A stretch of DNA of 9,032 nt from Ruminococcaceae bacterium UBA3329 (GTDB lineage: Bacteria > Bacillota > Clostridia > Oscillospirales > Acutalibacteraceae): assembly GCA_002361875.1 (NCBI GenBank), contig DERX01000041.1, positions 33,108-42,139 of the forward strand. The letters are read 5' to 3'. The notes under the pieces were generated by a model. The model was not told the DNA's origin, did not search any database, and was given only the letters and a program-made list of their open reading frames with translations. The position numbers and the translations under genes were made by a program. Position 1 is the stretch's first letter, and every line of letters starts with the position of its first letter. Positions 1 to 5,354 of the stretch are shown piece after piece.

Positions 1-120
1 GGAACTTTAATAAATATAAGAATTCCTCTTAACTTTTGGTCATTAGGGTTCTCGTCAATTTTCGGAATTACGGGCGTAATTATGATGCTTTTCATAAATA
101 TTTTATTCTTGACACATTGA
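1..120 (+). CDS. C-terminal fragment of a membrane protein, possibly MATE-like
   Basis: The first frame is open from base 1 to a TGA at 118-120 and encodes 39 residues with no start codon of its own, so it would be the end of a gene that begins outside the window. The peptide is strongly hydrophobic: a short segment containing INIRIPLNF is followed by a run, FGITGVIMMLFINILF, that would make one transmembrane helix. An RIPL-type motif followed by a glycine-containing helix is seen near the end of MATE-family multidrug exporters, but the match is too short to assign the family. The stop codon lies inside the promoter of the next gene. It could also be a chance open frame, although the composition argues for a real membrane segment. 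Confidence 0.4.
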   Translation, partial: GTLINIRIPLNFWSLGFSSIFGITGVIMMLFINILFLTH

Positions 121-137
121 AACCGGTGTGTTACTAT
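109..137 (+). promoter_or_regulatory. Sigma-A promoter of the phosphatase-TRIC operon
   Basis: A perfect -35 box TTGACA (109-114) is followed by a 17-bp spacer and a -10 box TACTAT (132-137). A TG at 129-130 gives an extended -10. Transcription would start near 144, leaving a leader of about 40 bases before the ATG at 183. This supports the downstream start codon over any upstream in-frame codon, because those would lie upstream of the transcript. Confidence 0.8.
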
Positions 138-182
138 GACAGCAACAAAAATGATGTAGCACACATTAAAGGAATAAGCTTT

Positions 183-899
183 ATGAGAATACTTATAGTT
201 CGTCACGGCGACCCGAATTATACGATTGATTCACTTACAAAGAAAGGTAAATCCGAAGCAAAGAATTTAGCAAAAAAGCTTACTAAAGCGGGTGCAGAAT
301 ACTATTACTGCTCACCCTTGGGCAGAGCAAGAAAAACTGCATCTTACACCTTAAAGCCGTTAAAACGCAAGGCTGAAATATTGCCGTGGCTCAGAGAATT
401 TGAAGGCAAGGTAAAATACCCCGACGGCAAAATTGCGGGATGCTGGGACAGACTGCCCTCGGAATGGACAAGCGAGCCGTTACATTACACGGAAAAGTGG
501 TATGAAAGTCCGCTTATGAGCTCCTACAATGTCAAAGAAGAATATTTCAAGGTTGCAAACGGACTTGACGAGCTTTTAAAAAAGCACGGTTATATTCATG
601 ACGGAAAAATTTTCCGAGTTGAAAACGGAAATCACGATACAATTGTTTTATTCTGCCATTTCGGCGTTGAATGTGTAATACTTTCGCATCTTTTCGGCGT
701 TTCGCCGATGATTTTCTGGCACAATTTTGTTGCGCTCCCCTCTTCAGTCACGGAAATTGTTACGGAAGAGCGTGAAAAAGGAATAGCAACATTCAGAGCA
801 ATATCCTTCGGAGACACGGGCCATCTTTATAAAGCAAACGAAAAACCATCGTTTGCTGCAAGATTTTGCGAATGCTTTGAAGACAGCACAAGGCATTGA
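183..899 (+). CDS. Histidine phosphatase family protein (phosphoglycerate mutase-like)
   Basis: This 238-residue protein belongs to the histidine phosphatase (phosphoglycerate mutase-like) superfamily, which removes phosphate through a phosphohistidine intermediate. The N-terminal motif VRHGD carries the expected nucleophile H8 next to R7. It is followed by CSPLGRARKTA (about 43-53) with the phosphate-binding arginine, an LREFEG segment (70-75) with the likely acid residue, and a second catalytic histidine, H159, in CHFGV. Many relatives have HGG at that last site, so HFG is a variant. No signal peptide or membrane helix is seen, so it is probably cytoplasmic. The ATG at 183 was chosen because AAAGGA (168-173) lies 9 bases upstream and a strong promoter lies just before it. 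The gene ends 11 bases before the TRIC channel gene and shares its transcript. The substrate cannot be read from the sequence: a small phosphorylated metabolite is the usual case. Confidence 0.85.
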   Translation: MRILIVRHGDPNYTIDSLTKKGKSEAKNLAKKLTKAGAEYYYCSPLGRARKTASYTLKPLKRKAEILPWLREFEGKVKYPDGKIAGCWDRLPSEWTSEPLHYTEKWYESPLMSSYNVKEEYFKVANGLDELLKKHGYIHDGKIFRVENGNHDTIVLFCHFGVECVILSHLFGVSPMIFWHNFVALPSSVTEIVTEEREKGIATFRAISFGDTGHLYKANEKPSFAARFCECFEDSTRH

Positions 900-910
900 G
901 AGGGAAAAAT

Positions 911-1558
911 ATGGATGTAATACAGGGGATTTCAATTATAATCGAATACGTGGGTATAGTTGCTTTTTCGGTTTCGGGAGCGATGATTGCTATTCGCAGA
1001 AAAACCGACCTTTTCGGAGTGCTGCTCCTCGGAATAATAACATCATTCGGCGGCGGACTTACACGTGATGTAATCTTAGGCATTTCGCCCCCTGTAATGT
1101 TCAGTAATAACCTTGAGCTGATACTTTCGCTTTCGGTTTCACTCATTGTGTTTTTGATTGCAAAGTCTTTCAGCAAAAATTATCTTAAAGAAGAAGCAAA
1201 GATTGAACACATAAATGATGTTTTTGACGCCTTGGGTCTTGGGCTGTTTGTTGTTATCGGCGCTAAGGTGGCAATTGATAACGGGTATCTTGGAAATCCT
1301 GTCATTGTAATTTCCTCCGGACTGATAACAGGGGTCTGCGGAGGTCTTCTCCGAGATATTCTGACAATGTCCGTTCCGTTTATTCTAATAAAAAGAATAT
1401 ATGCCGTTGCTGCTATTTTAGGCTCAGCCTCATACTGTTTTCTCATTAAATACGGAATCGGCGAAAGCATATCAATGCTCACAGGCGCCGCAATTACATT
1501 TTCACTCAGAATACTCGCAATGACATTTAAATGGAATTTTCCGAAAGCAATTTACTGA
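911..1558 (+). CDS. TRIC cation channel family protein (UPF0126, YadS/YicG-like)
   Basis: This 215-residue integral membrane protein is a prokaryotic TRIC channel, a family of trimeric monovalent cation channels formerly called UPF0126. It shows the two-repeat architecture: the first repeat carries SFGGGLTRDVILG (about 45-57) and the second GVCGGLLRDILT (about 141-152), each the glycine-rich turn followed by Arg-Asp that marks the family. In the second repeat the first glycine is replaced by cysteine. About seven hydrophobic segments are visible, with a charged loop at 88-104 between the repeats. An in-frame TTG at 896 is possible, but the ATG at 911 is preferred because GAGAGGGA (898-905) sits 5 bases upstream and overlaps the stop codon of the phosphatase gene, suggesting coupled translation. 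The length fits the family (about 200-220 residues). The physiological ion is probably K+ or Na+, by family analogy. Confidence 0.9.
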   Translation: MDVIQGISIIIEYVGIVAFSVSGAMIAIRRKTDLFGVLLLGIITSFGGGLTRDVILGISPPVMFSNNLELILSLSVSLIVFLIAKSFSKNYLKEEAKIEHINDVFDALGLGLFVVIGAKVAIDNGYLGNPVIVISSGLITGVCGGLLRDILTMSVPFILIKRIYAVAAILGSASYCFLIKYGIGESISMLTGAAITFSLRILAMTFKWNFPKAIY

Positions 1559-1570
1559 AATCTCAAAACA

Positions 1571-1600
1571 AAGCCGATACGAAAAGTACCGGCTTTTATT
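1571..1600. terminator. Bidirectional intrinsic terminator between convergent genes
   Basis: Arms 1571-1580 and 1586-1595 pair over 10 positions with a single A-C mismatch around a GAAAA loop. The hairpin is followed by TTTATT on the plus strand and preceded by AAAACA, which gives a U-rich tail on the minus strand. It lies 12 bases after the TRIC stop codon and just beyond the end of the convergent gene at 1609, so it can serve both. Confidence 0.8.
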
Positions 1601-1608
1601 ATTGGTTA

Positions 1609-2286
1609 TTATTCAGTTGTATTTTCAGGCTTTTCAGTATCGGCTGTATCGGAATTAAAATCAGTTTTCTTTTTTGAAGATATAACAACATCAATCGGTT
1701 TATTCTCATCAGCCTTCTGTTTTCTTTCCTTTGCAACAAGAGCCTTTTTCTTTTTATGCTCTTCTTCGTTTATCTTCAAGGTTTCCTCAAGCTTTTCGGC
1801 AACCTTTTTGGCACTTGAGAATTTGCCTCCTATTCTAATCATAAACGCATTGTAATCGGCCGGTGAAATTGCGGCATATCTTTTAACTTTTTTTACCTTT
1901 TTCTCTTTTTTATCAAGTATTTCACCGTAATAACCTATTACAATAATATCTTTTGAGAAACCGTATTTTTTCTTATATTTTTTTTCTGCATCCTTTGGAA
2001 ATTCGTTATCGATAATAAAAATGTCGTTATAATAAATTTTAAGTCTTGTAAAAGGCCACTGAAAAACAAATAAATACCCGTCTTCAAGGGAATAATATGT
2101 ATTAAATACGAGCGGTAAAAGATAAAGCACATCAATCGCCAAAAGCATATATGAGTACCATGATGTAACATCTTTCCACAGAAATCGGTTAATAATGAAG
2201 GGAATAAGAATCATTATATGGTAAACGGCAAGAGCGAGATAAATATATTTATTCAGTCCACTGCGAAATTTATTATTTTTATCCAT
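1609..2286 (-). CDS. Membrane protein with bacterial PH-like domain (bPH_4/DUF1200-like)
   Basis: This 225-residue protein is not a recognised named gene. Two membrane helices (about 12-34 and 43-62) form an N-terminal hairpin. The segment from about 64 to 155 resembles bacterial PH-like domains of the DUF1200/bPH_4 type: it begins YYSLEDGYLFVF, continues through a strand pattern with PFTRLKIYYNDI, and ends with ISPADYNAFMIRIGG, which matches the ISP-x-D-x-x-x-F ending typical of that family. A lysine- and glutamate-rich, probably helical tail (about 157-195) and a disordered acidic C terminus follow. The start ATG is supported by GGAGG (complement of 2294-2298) with a 7-base spacer. It is transcribed divergently from the TSUP pair and converges on the TRIC gene. 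Its function is unknown; a role at the membrane surface is inferred only from topology. The PH-like call rests on motif resemblance and would need a profile search. Confidence 0.7.
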   Translation of the reverse strand: MDKNNKFRSGLNKYIYLALAVYHIMILIPFIINRFLWKDVTSWYSYMLLAIDVLYLLPLVFNTYYSLEDGYLFVFQWPFTRLKIYYNDIFIIDNEFPKDAEKKYKKKYGFSKDIIVIGYYGEILDKKEKKVKKVKRYAAISPADYNAFMIRIGGKFSSAKKVAEKLEETLKINEEEHKKKKALVAKERKQKADENKPIDVVISSKKKTDFNSDTADTEKPENTTE

Positions 2287-2318
2287 TAAAAAACCTCCAA
2301 AGGCAGTTGAAATGCAAA

Positions 2319-2669
2319 ATGAACAATATTAAAAAATTCTTTTCGGGAATTGCAATAGGCATTGTAAACGTGACATTAGGAGCCGGCGGCGGAATGCTGA
2401 CCGTTCCTCTTTACAAAAAATGCGGATTCGACCAAAAAAGCGCACAAATTAACGCTGTTGCTACAATTTTACCGATAACTGTTATCAGTTTTATTATATA
2501 TCTTTTAAGCGGTAATGTCAACTTAAACGAAACCTATTCATATATTGCTTTCGGGCTGCCCGGAGCGGTTCTCGGAACATTTGTAATAAAAAAAGCTTCA
2601 AATAAACTACTGAAATATGCATTTGCCCTGTTTATGATTTGGGCGGGAATAAGGATGATTATGAAATGA
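2319..2669 (+). CDS. TauE/SafE (TSUP) family permease, N-terminal half-sized protein
   Basis: This 116-residue membrane protein corresponds to one repeat of the TauE/SafE family (TSUP, TC 2.A.102), whose members usually have about 240-280 residues in two homologous halves and move sulfur compounds or organic anions. The family signature LGAGGGMLTVPL (about 20-31) follows the first helix, then QINAVATILPITVIS, a second family-like segment. About four membrane helices are predicted. The start is uncertain: ATG at 2319 is used, but an in-frame TTG at 2307 would add four residues, and the only Shine-Dalgarno-like sequence, AAAGG (2299-2303), is badly spaced for either. The stop codon overlaps the start of the next gene (ATGA), so the two halves are likely co-translated and form one heteromeric transporter. 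The substrate is unknown. Confidence 0.8.
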   Translation: MNNIKKFFSGIAIGIVNVTLGAGGGMLTVPLYKKCGFDQKSAQINAVATILPITVISFIIYLLSGNVNLNETYSYIAFGLPGAVLGTFVIKKASNKLLKYAFALFMIWAGIRMIMK

Positions 2670-3043
2670 GCACTTTAATTAAAGCAATTGCAGCATTCCT
2701 TGCAGGGCTTGTAGGCTCAATGGGATTCGGCGGAGGCGGAGTTCTTATTATATATCTTGTAATGTTCACCGATATGCCGCAAATAAAATCCCAAGGCATA
2801 AACCTTGCATTTTTTATCCCCTGTGCAGTAATATCTACTATAATCTACACTGTAAAAAAACAAATAAAGTACAAAGATATTTACCCCGTTATTTTAGGCG
2901 GATGTATAGGCGCGATTTTTGCAGGATTTTTTCTGAAATCGCTGAAATCAGAATATCTTTCGTATATTTTTGCCGCATTTTTAATAATTACGGGAATTTC
3001 AACATTTTTAAGCGGTAAAAAGGCAAAAAGTAATGAAGAATGA
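2666..3043 (+). CDS. TauE/SafE (TSUP) family permease, C-terminal half-sized protein
   Basis: This 125-residue membrane protein is the second half of a TSUP permease. It repeats the layout of its neighbour: a first helix, then the signature MGFGGGGVLIIYL (about 19-31), then SQGINLAFFIPCAVISTIIY, and two more hydrophobic segments, ending in a short charged tail. The ATG at 2666 shares bases with the TGA stop of the previous gene, and AAGGA (2651-2655) lies 10 bases upstream. An upstream in-frame TTG at 2639 is rejected because it lies deep inside the previous gene and has no better binding site. Both halves keep the glycine-rich signature, so neither looks like a decayed fragment. The pair probably forms a heterodimer equivalent to a single full-length TSUP protein. 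Confidence 0.82.
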   Translation: MSTLIKAIAAFLAGLVGSMGFGGGGVLIIYLVMFTDMPQIKSQGINLAFFIPCAVISTIIYTVKKQIKYKDIYPVILGGCIGAIFAGFFLKSLKSEYLSYIFAAFLIITGISTFLSGKKAKSNEE

Positions 3044-3071
3044 CAAAAATTTAACATATTTGTAAATTCAC

Positions 3072-3100
3072 TTGAAAAAAAATCGAATTTGTGATAATAT
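3072..3100 (+). promoter_or_regulatory. Probable sigma-A promoter of the oxaloacetate decarboxylase operon
   Basis: TTGAAA (3072-3077) is followed by a 17-bp spacer and TAATAT (3095-3100), with TG at 3092-3093 forming an extended -10. Transcription would start near 3107, leaving about 65 bases of AT-rich leader. A perfect TATAAT lies at 3114-3119, but a matching -35 at normal spacing is not evident. No clear terminator separates this promoter from the TSUP gene ending at 3043, so some readthrough is possible. Confidence 0.6.
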
Positions 3101-3171
3101 TATTCCATAATTTTATAATGGATAAATTTGGATTTAAATTAGTATATGATATTTTATACGGAGGTATATAT

Positions 3172-4554
3172 ATGAAAGTTCAGTTTACTGAAACCGTGCT
3201 CAGAGACGCCAATCAGTCGCTTATGGCGACAAGAATGCCCTTCTCTGACTTTGAGCCTATTCTTGAAACGCTCAACAAAGCAGGTTACTATTCTCTTGAG
3301 TGTTGGGGCGGTGCAACATTTGACTCGTGCCTGCGCTATCTCGATGAAGACCCATGGGAAAGGCTTAGAAAAATTAAGTCGAAATGTCCTGACACACGCC
3401 TTCAAATGCTCCTGAGAGGTCAAAATCTTCTCGGCTACAAGCATTATCCTGACGATGTTGTAAGAATGTTTGTTAAAAAGAGCATCGAAAACGGCATAGA
3501 TGTTATCAGAATTTTTGACGCACTTAACGACACAAGAAATATTCGTGTTGCAGTTGACGAAACAATAAAGAACGGCGCTGTTGCATCCGGCGCAATCTCC
3601 TACACCACAAGCCCTGTTCACACTCTTGAAAATTACGTTCAGCTCGTAAGAGAAATGAAGGAAATGGGCTGTTCAACAATTTGCATTAAAGATATGGCAG
3701 GCGTTATGACTCCTATTGAGGCAAAAGAGCTTGTAAGCGCAATTAAAGACGCAATGCCCGAAATGCCTGTTATTCTTCACACTCACTGCACAACCGGAAT
3801 GGCTTATATGACCGTTCTTAAAGCTGTTGAGGCAGGATGCGACATTATTGATACTGCAACCTCTTGCTTCTCCGGCGGCACTTCACAGCCTGCAACTGAG
3901 ACGCTTCACGACGCACTTACGGGTCTTGGCTTTGAAACAGGGCTTGACAGAGCTGTTTTAAAGAAAGTAAATGACCATTTCAAGCCGCTTCGTGACGGTT
4001 ATCTTTCAGCAGGTCTTTTGAAGCCTAAAGCACTTGTAACAGACACGGATGCTCTGACATACAAAGTTCCCGGCGGAATGCTTTCAAATATGATGGCGAA
4101 CCTTGAGGATATGCACGCGCTTGATAAAATGGAAGAAGCGCTTATTGAAATTCCGAGAGTGCGTGAGGATATGGGCTATCCCCCGCTTGTAACTCCTTTG
4201 AGCCAGATGGTCGGCAACCAAGCTGTTACAAATGTACTCGTCGGCGAAAGATATAAAAACATTTCAAAGGAAATCAAGGCTTATATCAAGGGTGAGTACG
4301 GCAAAGCGCCCGGTGAAATTAACGCAGAACTTCAAAAGAAGGTATTGGGTGACGATGAACCTATTACCTGCCGTTTTGCAGACACGCTCGAGGATGGCTT
4401 TGAAAAAGGCAAGGCAGAAATCGGTGACAAGGCAAAATCGGACGAAGATGTTCTTTCTTACATTGCTTTCCCGCAGCAAGCAGAAGCTTTCTTTAACAAG
4501 CGTGAAGAAAAAGCAAAGAACACATTTAAATATTCTATTAAGAGAATTGACTGA
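3172..4554 (+). CDS. oadA: Oxaloacetate decarboxylase (Na+-extruding) alpha subunit, carboxyltransferase only
   Basis: This 460-residue cytoplasmic enzyme transfers the carboxyl group of oxaloacetate to biotin, releasing pyruvate. The N-terminal two thirds form an HMGL-like TIM barrel: TVLRDANQSL (8-17) with metal-binding D12, the LLRGQNLLGY segment (80-89), CIKDMAG (171-177) with K173, the lysine that contacts the transferred carboxyl group, and LHTHCTTG (202-209) with the metal-binding pair H203 and H205. The rest matches the conserved carboxylase domain shared with pyruvate carboxylase, including PGGMLSNM. The protein stops after that domain: the C-terminal biotin-attachment domain fused in Klebsiella OadA (about 590 residues) is absent and is supplied by the gene at 4962. 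The ATG at 3172 follows GGAGG (3160-3164) by 7 bases. The sequence can be extended in frame to a GTG at 3091, but that lies within the promoter. Transcarboxylase 5S subunits are homologous; the adjacent beta subunit favours the sodium pump. Confidence 0.93.
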   Translation: MKVQFTETVLRDANQSLMATRMPFSDFEPILETLNKAGYYSLECWGGATFDSCLRYLDEDPWERLRKIKSKCPDTRLQMLLRGQNLLGYKHYPDDVVRMFVKKSIENGIDVIRIFDALNDTRNIRVAVDETIKNGAVASGAISYTTSPVHTLENYVQLVREMKEMGCSTICIKDMAGVMTPIEAKELVSAIKDAMPEMPVILHTHCTTGMAYMTVLKAVEAGCDIIDTATSCFSGGTSQPATETLHDALTGLGFETGLDRAVLKKVNDHFKPLRDGYLSAGLLKPKALVTDTDALTYKVPGGMLSNMMANLEDMHALDKMEEALIEIPRVREDMGYPPLVTPLSQMVGNQAVTNVLVGERYKNISKEIKAYIKGEYGKAPGEINAELQKKVLGDDEPITCRFADTLEDGFEKGKAEIGDKAKSDEDVLSYIAFPQQAEAFFNKREEKAKNTFKYSIKRID

Positions 4555-4565
4555 GAGGTAATAAT

Positions 4566-4949
4566 ATGTTGAATACGCTGTTAAAGCAAACCATTTCAAT
4601 GGGCGAGGCATTAAGCGTTTCGGTAACGGGAATAATCGTTGTTATGATTATTTTGGCTCTTCTTGCGGTAATTGTTGTTTTACTCTCAAAGGCAATACGG
4701 GTAGTTGAAAGCAAAGCCCGCAAAAAAACTGATAACAAGACAGAAGAAAAGATTTTGAATCCTGTTAATAAAGAGCAGAAAAAGGATAACAGCTTGAAGG
4801 CTCTTCCCGAAACACAGTCCATAGGCTCACTTGACCTTTACAAAACAGATGAAAAAACTGCTGCAATTATTATGGCAATTGTTTCAAACGAGAGTGGCAT
4901 TCCGCTTAACAGATTGCAGTTTAACTCAATAAAGCTCATTGAAGAATAA
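4566..4949 (+). CDS. Sodium pump decarboxylase gamma subunit (OadG/MmdD-like)
   Basis: This 127-residue protein has one N-terminal membrane helix (about 17-41), then a charged, probably flexible stretch (42-95) rich in lysine and glutamate, and a short conserved-looking C-terminal segment beginning KTAAIIMAIVSNESG (about 98-112). This layout fits the gamma/delta subunits of biotin-dependent sodium pump decarboxylases (OadG, MmdD), which anchor the soluble carboxyltransferase to the membrane beta subunit and stabilise the complex. Sequence conservation is low in this family, so the call rests on topology, the C-terminal segment and its place between the alpha and biotin carrier genes. It lacks the histidine-rich zinc-binding tail of enterobacterial OadG. 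GAGAGGT (4553-4559) starts in the oadA stop codon and gives a good distance to the ATG, so translation is probably coupled. Confidence 0.82.
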   Translation: MLNTLLKQTISMGEALSVSVTGIIVVMIILALLAVIVVLLSKAIRVVESKARKKTDNKTEEKILNPVNKEQKKDNSLKALPETQSIGSLDLYKTDEKTAAIIMAIVSNESGIPLNRLQFNSIKLIEE

Positions 4950-4961
4950 GGGAGAAGAAAA

Positions 4962-5342
4962 ATGAAATACATTGTTACATTAAACGGTAAAAATTACGAG
5001 GTAGACGTTACAGAAACCGAAGAGGCTATTGTTACAAATATTACTGATGCGGTTTCAGCACCAGTAGCACCCGTCCCTGCTCCTGTCGCCGCTCCGTCAG
5101 CGCCCGCAGCGCCTGTTATTGCAGGTAACGGTACACAGATTAAATCACCAATGCCCGGTGCAATACTTAAAGTTAATGCTTCACAAGGACAAAAAGTTAA
5201 TGAGGGGGATGTCCTTTTCATTCTTGAAGCAATGAAAATGGAAAATGAAATTGTTGCCTCCGTTTCGGGCACGGTTTCACAAATTCTTGTTACAAAAGGT
5301 CAGACAGTTGAAACCGATGCTGTTCTTGCCGTTATTGGTTAA
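4962..5342 (+). CDS. Biotin carboxyl carrier protein of the decarboxylase (biotin/lipoyl attachment domain)
   Basis: This 126-residue protein carries the biotin that shuttles the carboxyl group from the alpha subunit to the beta subunit. It has three parts: a short N-terminal strand region (1-31), an alanine-proline-rich flexible linker (about 32-53), and a C-terminal biotinyl domain (about 57-126). The domain has the canonical EAMKMEN motif (89-95), with K92 as the biotinylation site, preceded by SPMPGAILKV and followed by GTVSQILVTKGQTV. It corresponds to MmdC-type or OadA C-terminal carrier domains encoded as a separate gene. GGGAG (4950-4954) sits 7 bases before the ATG, and the gap from the gamma gene is 12 bases. 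A carrier for acetyl-CoA carboxylase is a theoretical alternative, but the operon position makes that unlikely. A biotin ligase encoded elsewhere must modify it. Confidence 0.92.
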   Translation: MKYIVTLNGKNYEVDVTETEEAIVTNITDAVSAPVAPVPAPVAAPSAPAAPVIAGNGTQIKSPMPGAILKVNASQGQKVNEGDVLFILEAMKMENEIVASVSGTVSQILVTKGQTVETDAVLAVIG

Positions 5343-5354
5343 GGAGGAACAGCT

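Noticed and set aside
36..182. N-terminal extension of the histidine phosphatase to an upstream start at 36
   Set aside because: The added 49 residues have no family match, lie largely upstream of the predicted transcription start near 144, and the ATG at 183 has a good AAAGGA site and starts right before the conserved VRHG motif.
793..1176. Antisense open frames over the phosphatase-TRIC junction
   Set aside because: They mirror the two real genes, have no family features, and no promoter or binding site was seen on that strand.
3048..3090. AT-only inverted repeats after the second TSUP gene (AATTTA/TAAATT and AAATTC/GAATTT)
   Set aside because: Each is 6 bp, with little or no G-C pairing and no following U-run. 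They are expected by chance in such AT-rich DNA and do not make a credible terminator or riboswitch.
3089..3106. TTGTGA half-site near the oadA promoter, resembling a Rex or CRP/FNR operator
   Set aside because: Only one half (3089-3094) is present; the expected inverted TCACAA at the right spacing is absent, so redox or catabolite control cannot be claimed.
3142..3159. Small inverted repeat GTATA/TATAC in the oadA leader just before the ribosome binding site
   Set aside because: The stem is 5 bp, mostly A-T, with an 8-base loop; too weak to call a regulatory structure.
3154..3621. 155-residue antisense open frame across the start of oadA
   Set aside because: It is a shadow of oadA codons, rich in Cys and Arg with no recognisable motif, and would span the oadA ribosome binding site.
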